From Acetobacteraceae bacterium (GTDB lineage Bacteria; Pseudomonadota; Alphaproteobacteria; Acetobacterales; Acetobacteraceae): DNA of 7,562 nucleotides. Made by a program: the position numbers and the translations under genes. The notes under the pieces were generated by a model that was not told the DNA's origin, searched no databases, and was given only the letters and a program-made list of their open reading frames with translations. The stretch is taken from NCBI GenBank assembly GCA_027306955.1, contig DAHUXX010000292.1, positions 1 to 7,562 of the forward strand. The letters run 5' to 3'. Below are positions 6,640-7,562 of the stretch, one piece after another. Numbering within the stretch: the first letter of the stretch is position 1; each line of letters opens with the position of its first letter.

Positions 6640-6653
6640 TGTTAGCGATACCG
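6640..6653 (-). promoter_or_regulatory. Candidate LacI-family operator upstream of the RraA-like gene
   Basis: TGTTAGCGATACCG (+ strand) matches the general LacI/GalR operator pattern TGNNANCGNTNNCA at seven of eight fixed positions, including the central CG. With one flanking base on each side, five of eight base pairs are palindromic. It is 31 bases upstream of the RraA-like ATG, in the 90-bp gap just after a LacI-type regulator gene. A weak promoter candidate on the minus strand, TTGCCC (6668-6673), 17-bp spacer, TATCGC (6645-6650), would have its -10 inside the operator, a geometry that fits repression. Motif match by eye only. Confidence 0.4.
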
Positions 6654-6698
6654 TCCCCGGCGACCGCGGGCAATCGCGCCCCTCTCATGTCGGCCCGG

Positions 6699-7562
6699 TC
6701 ATGTGGACCCCCTGGGCAGAATACGGAACGGCACGCGCACGGCGGGGCCGGCCGCCGCGCCGGCCATCCGCGCCAGCAGCAGTTCCGCCGCCTGCCGCCC
6801 GATCGCCGTGCCATCGACGCTCACCGTGGTGATCGACGGTTCGGAGGCGCGTCCGGCGTCGAAATCGCCGAAGCCGCAGACCGCCAGCGCGTCGGGCACC
6901 TTGATCCCCAGCGCCCGCGCCTCGGTGACGGCGCCGAGCGCGATCAGGTCGGAGCTGCAGAACAGCGCCGTGCGCCCGTGCAACTGCGGCGCGATCTCGC
7001 GCAGCGCCTGGCGGCCCTCGCTGACGTTGGAGGGCGCGGGCAGCCGCCGCGTCTCGATGATCTCGCCCCCGCCCTCCGCCGCCGCGCGCAGGAAGCCGCC
7101 GGCGCGCGCCTCGGCCCTGGGGTCGGAGGCGGACAGCACCGCGAAGCGCGTGTGCCCGGCGGCGAGAAAGAATTTTGCCACCTCGCGTCCCACCTCCTCG
7201 TGGTCGAAGCCCACCAGGCTGTCGAAGGCGGGGCCGCTGTCCCAGATCTCCACCACCGGGATGCCCGCGGCGGCCAGCATGCGCCGCATCGCGCCGCCGC
7301 GCCGCGCCCCGGTCAGCAGCAGCGCGTCCGGCCTGCGCGCCAGCACCGCGGGCAGCATCGCCTCCTCGGCGTCGGCGCGGTAGCCGGTGAGCGACAGCAT
7401 CACGTGATAGCCGGCCTGCGCCAGGCGGTCGGTGAAGCCCTGCAGCGGCGCGGAGAAGATCGGCGAGGCGATGGTCGGCACCATGGCGGCGACCATGCGC
7501 GAGCGGCGGCTGGAAAGCCCGCCGGCCAGCAGGTTCGGCACGTAGCCCAGCGCCTTGATCGC
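6699..7562 (-). CDS. LacI-family transcriptional regulator, GntR(gluconate)-like (5' truncated by window)
   Basis: Ligand-responsive DNA-binding regulator; 287 residues are visible and about 50, the helix-turn-helix, lie beyond the right edge. The frame is open to the edge, so the GTG at 7541 is an internal Val of the linker AIKALGYVPNLLAGGL, the classic LacI hinge; its last Leu corresponds to the residue that intercalates at the operator's central CG. The periplasmic-binding-protein-like sensor domain follows: VAAMVPTIASPIFSAPLQG, DALLLTG, GIPVVEIWDS, VGFDHEEVGRE, CSSDLIALGA, GIKVPDALAVCGFGDFD and a PRGST end. These resemble E. coli GntR/IdnR-type repressors (VELMDS, VGFDN, PGGSI), which hints at a sugar-acid or carboxylate ligand. 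It is co-oriented with and 90 bp upstream of the RraA-like gene, so it probably controls this locus. Confidence 0.92.
   Translation of the reverse strand, partial: AIKALGYVPNLLAGGLSSRRSRMVAAMVPTIASPIFSAPLQGFTDRLAQAGYHVMLSLTGYRADAEEAMLPAVLARRPDALLLTGARRGGAMRRMLAAAGIPVVEIWDSGPAFDSLVGFDHEEVGREVAKFFLAAGHTRFAVLSASDPRAEARAGGFLRAAAEGGGEIIETRRLPAPSNVSEGRQALREIAPQLHGRTALFCSSDLIALGAVTEARALGIKVPDALAVCGFGDFDAGRASEPSITTVSVDGTAIGRQAAELLLARMAGAAAGPAVRVPFRILPRGST

Overview
The window is GC-rich, densely coding chromosomal DNA. The strong G/C bias at third codon positions, the tight spacing and the family variants suggest a high-GC alphaproteobacterium, possibly Rhodospirillales/Acetobacteraceae-like. That placement is an inference from composition and gene style; no marker gene is present. 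I see no rRNA, tRNA, CRISPR array, insertion sequence or phage gene.

Layout, left to right: the 3' part of a crotonase-fold enoyl-CoA hydratase gene on the + strand (2-553). Its TGA stop directly abuts, with no spacer, the stop of a convergent minus-strand gene. Everything else is on the minus strand. In transcription order from the right edge it is: a 5'-truncated LacI-type regulator (6699-7562), an RraA-like protein of the HMG/CHA-aldolase fold (5895-6608), malate synthase G (3602-5776), and two tandem AbgB-like M20 amidohydrolases (2052-3473 and 554-1975). The two amidohydrolases are equal in length, align without gaps and are about 86% identical by hand count.

The five minus-strand genes look like a regulated catabolic locus. 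Gaps are 90 bp (LacI to RraA), 118 bp (RraA to malate synthase), 128 bp (malate synthase to first amidohydrolase) and 76 bp (between amidohydrolases). The last three gaps each hold an inverted repeat without a T-tract, and the first holds a good LacI-type operator candidate. The locus is therefore probably several transcripts, or one transcript with internal processing or attenuation points.

Working model (inference): a LacI/GntR-type regulator senses a carboxylic or sugar-acid ligand. The amidohydrolases release an acid from an amide or N-acyl amino acid. The RraA-like enzyme may cleave or decarboxylate a 2-oxo acid. Malate synthase G condenses glyoxylate with acetyl-CoA to give malate. The substrate is unknown. 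The most notable features are the tandem amidohydrolase duplication with clustered divergence near the active site, and the non-canonical active-site motif of the RraA-like protein. Nothing here amounts to a clearly new defence or mobile system.
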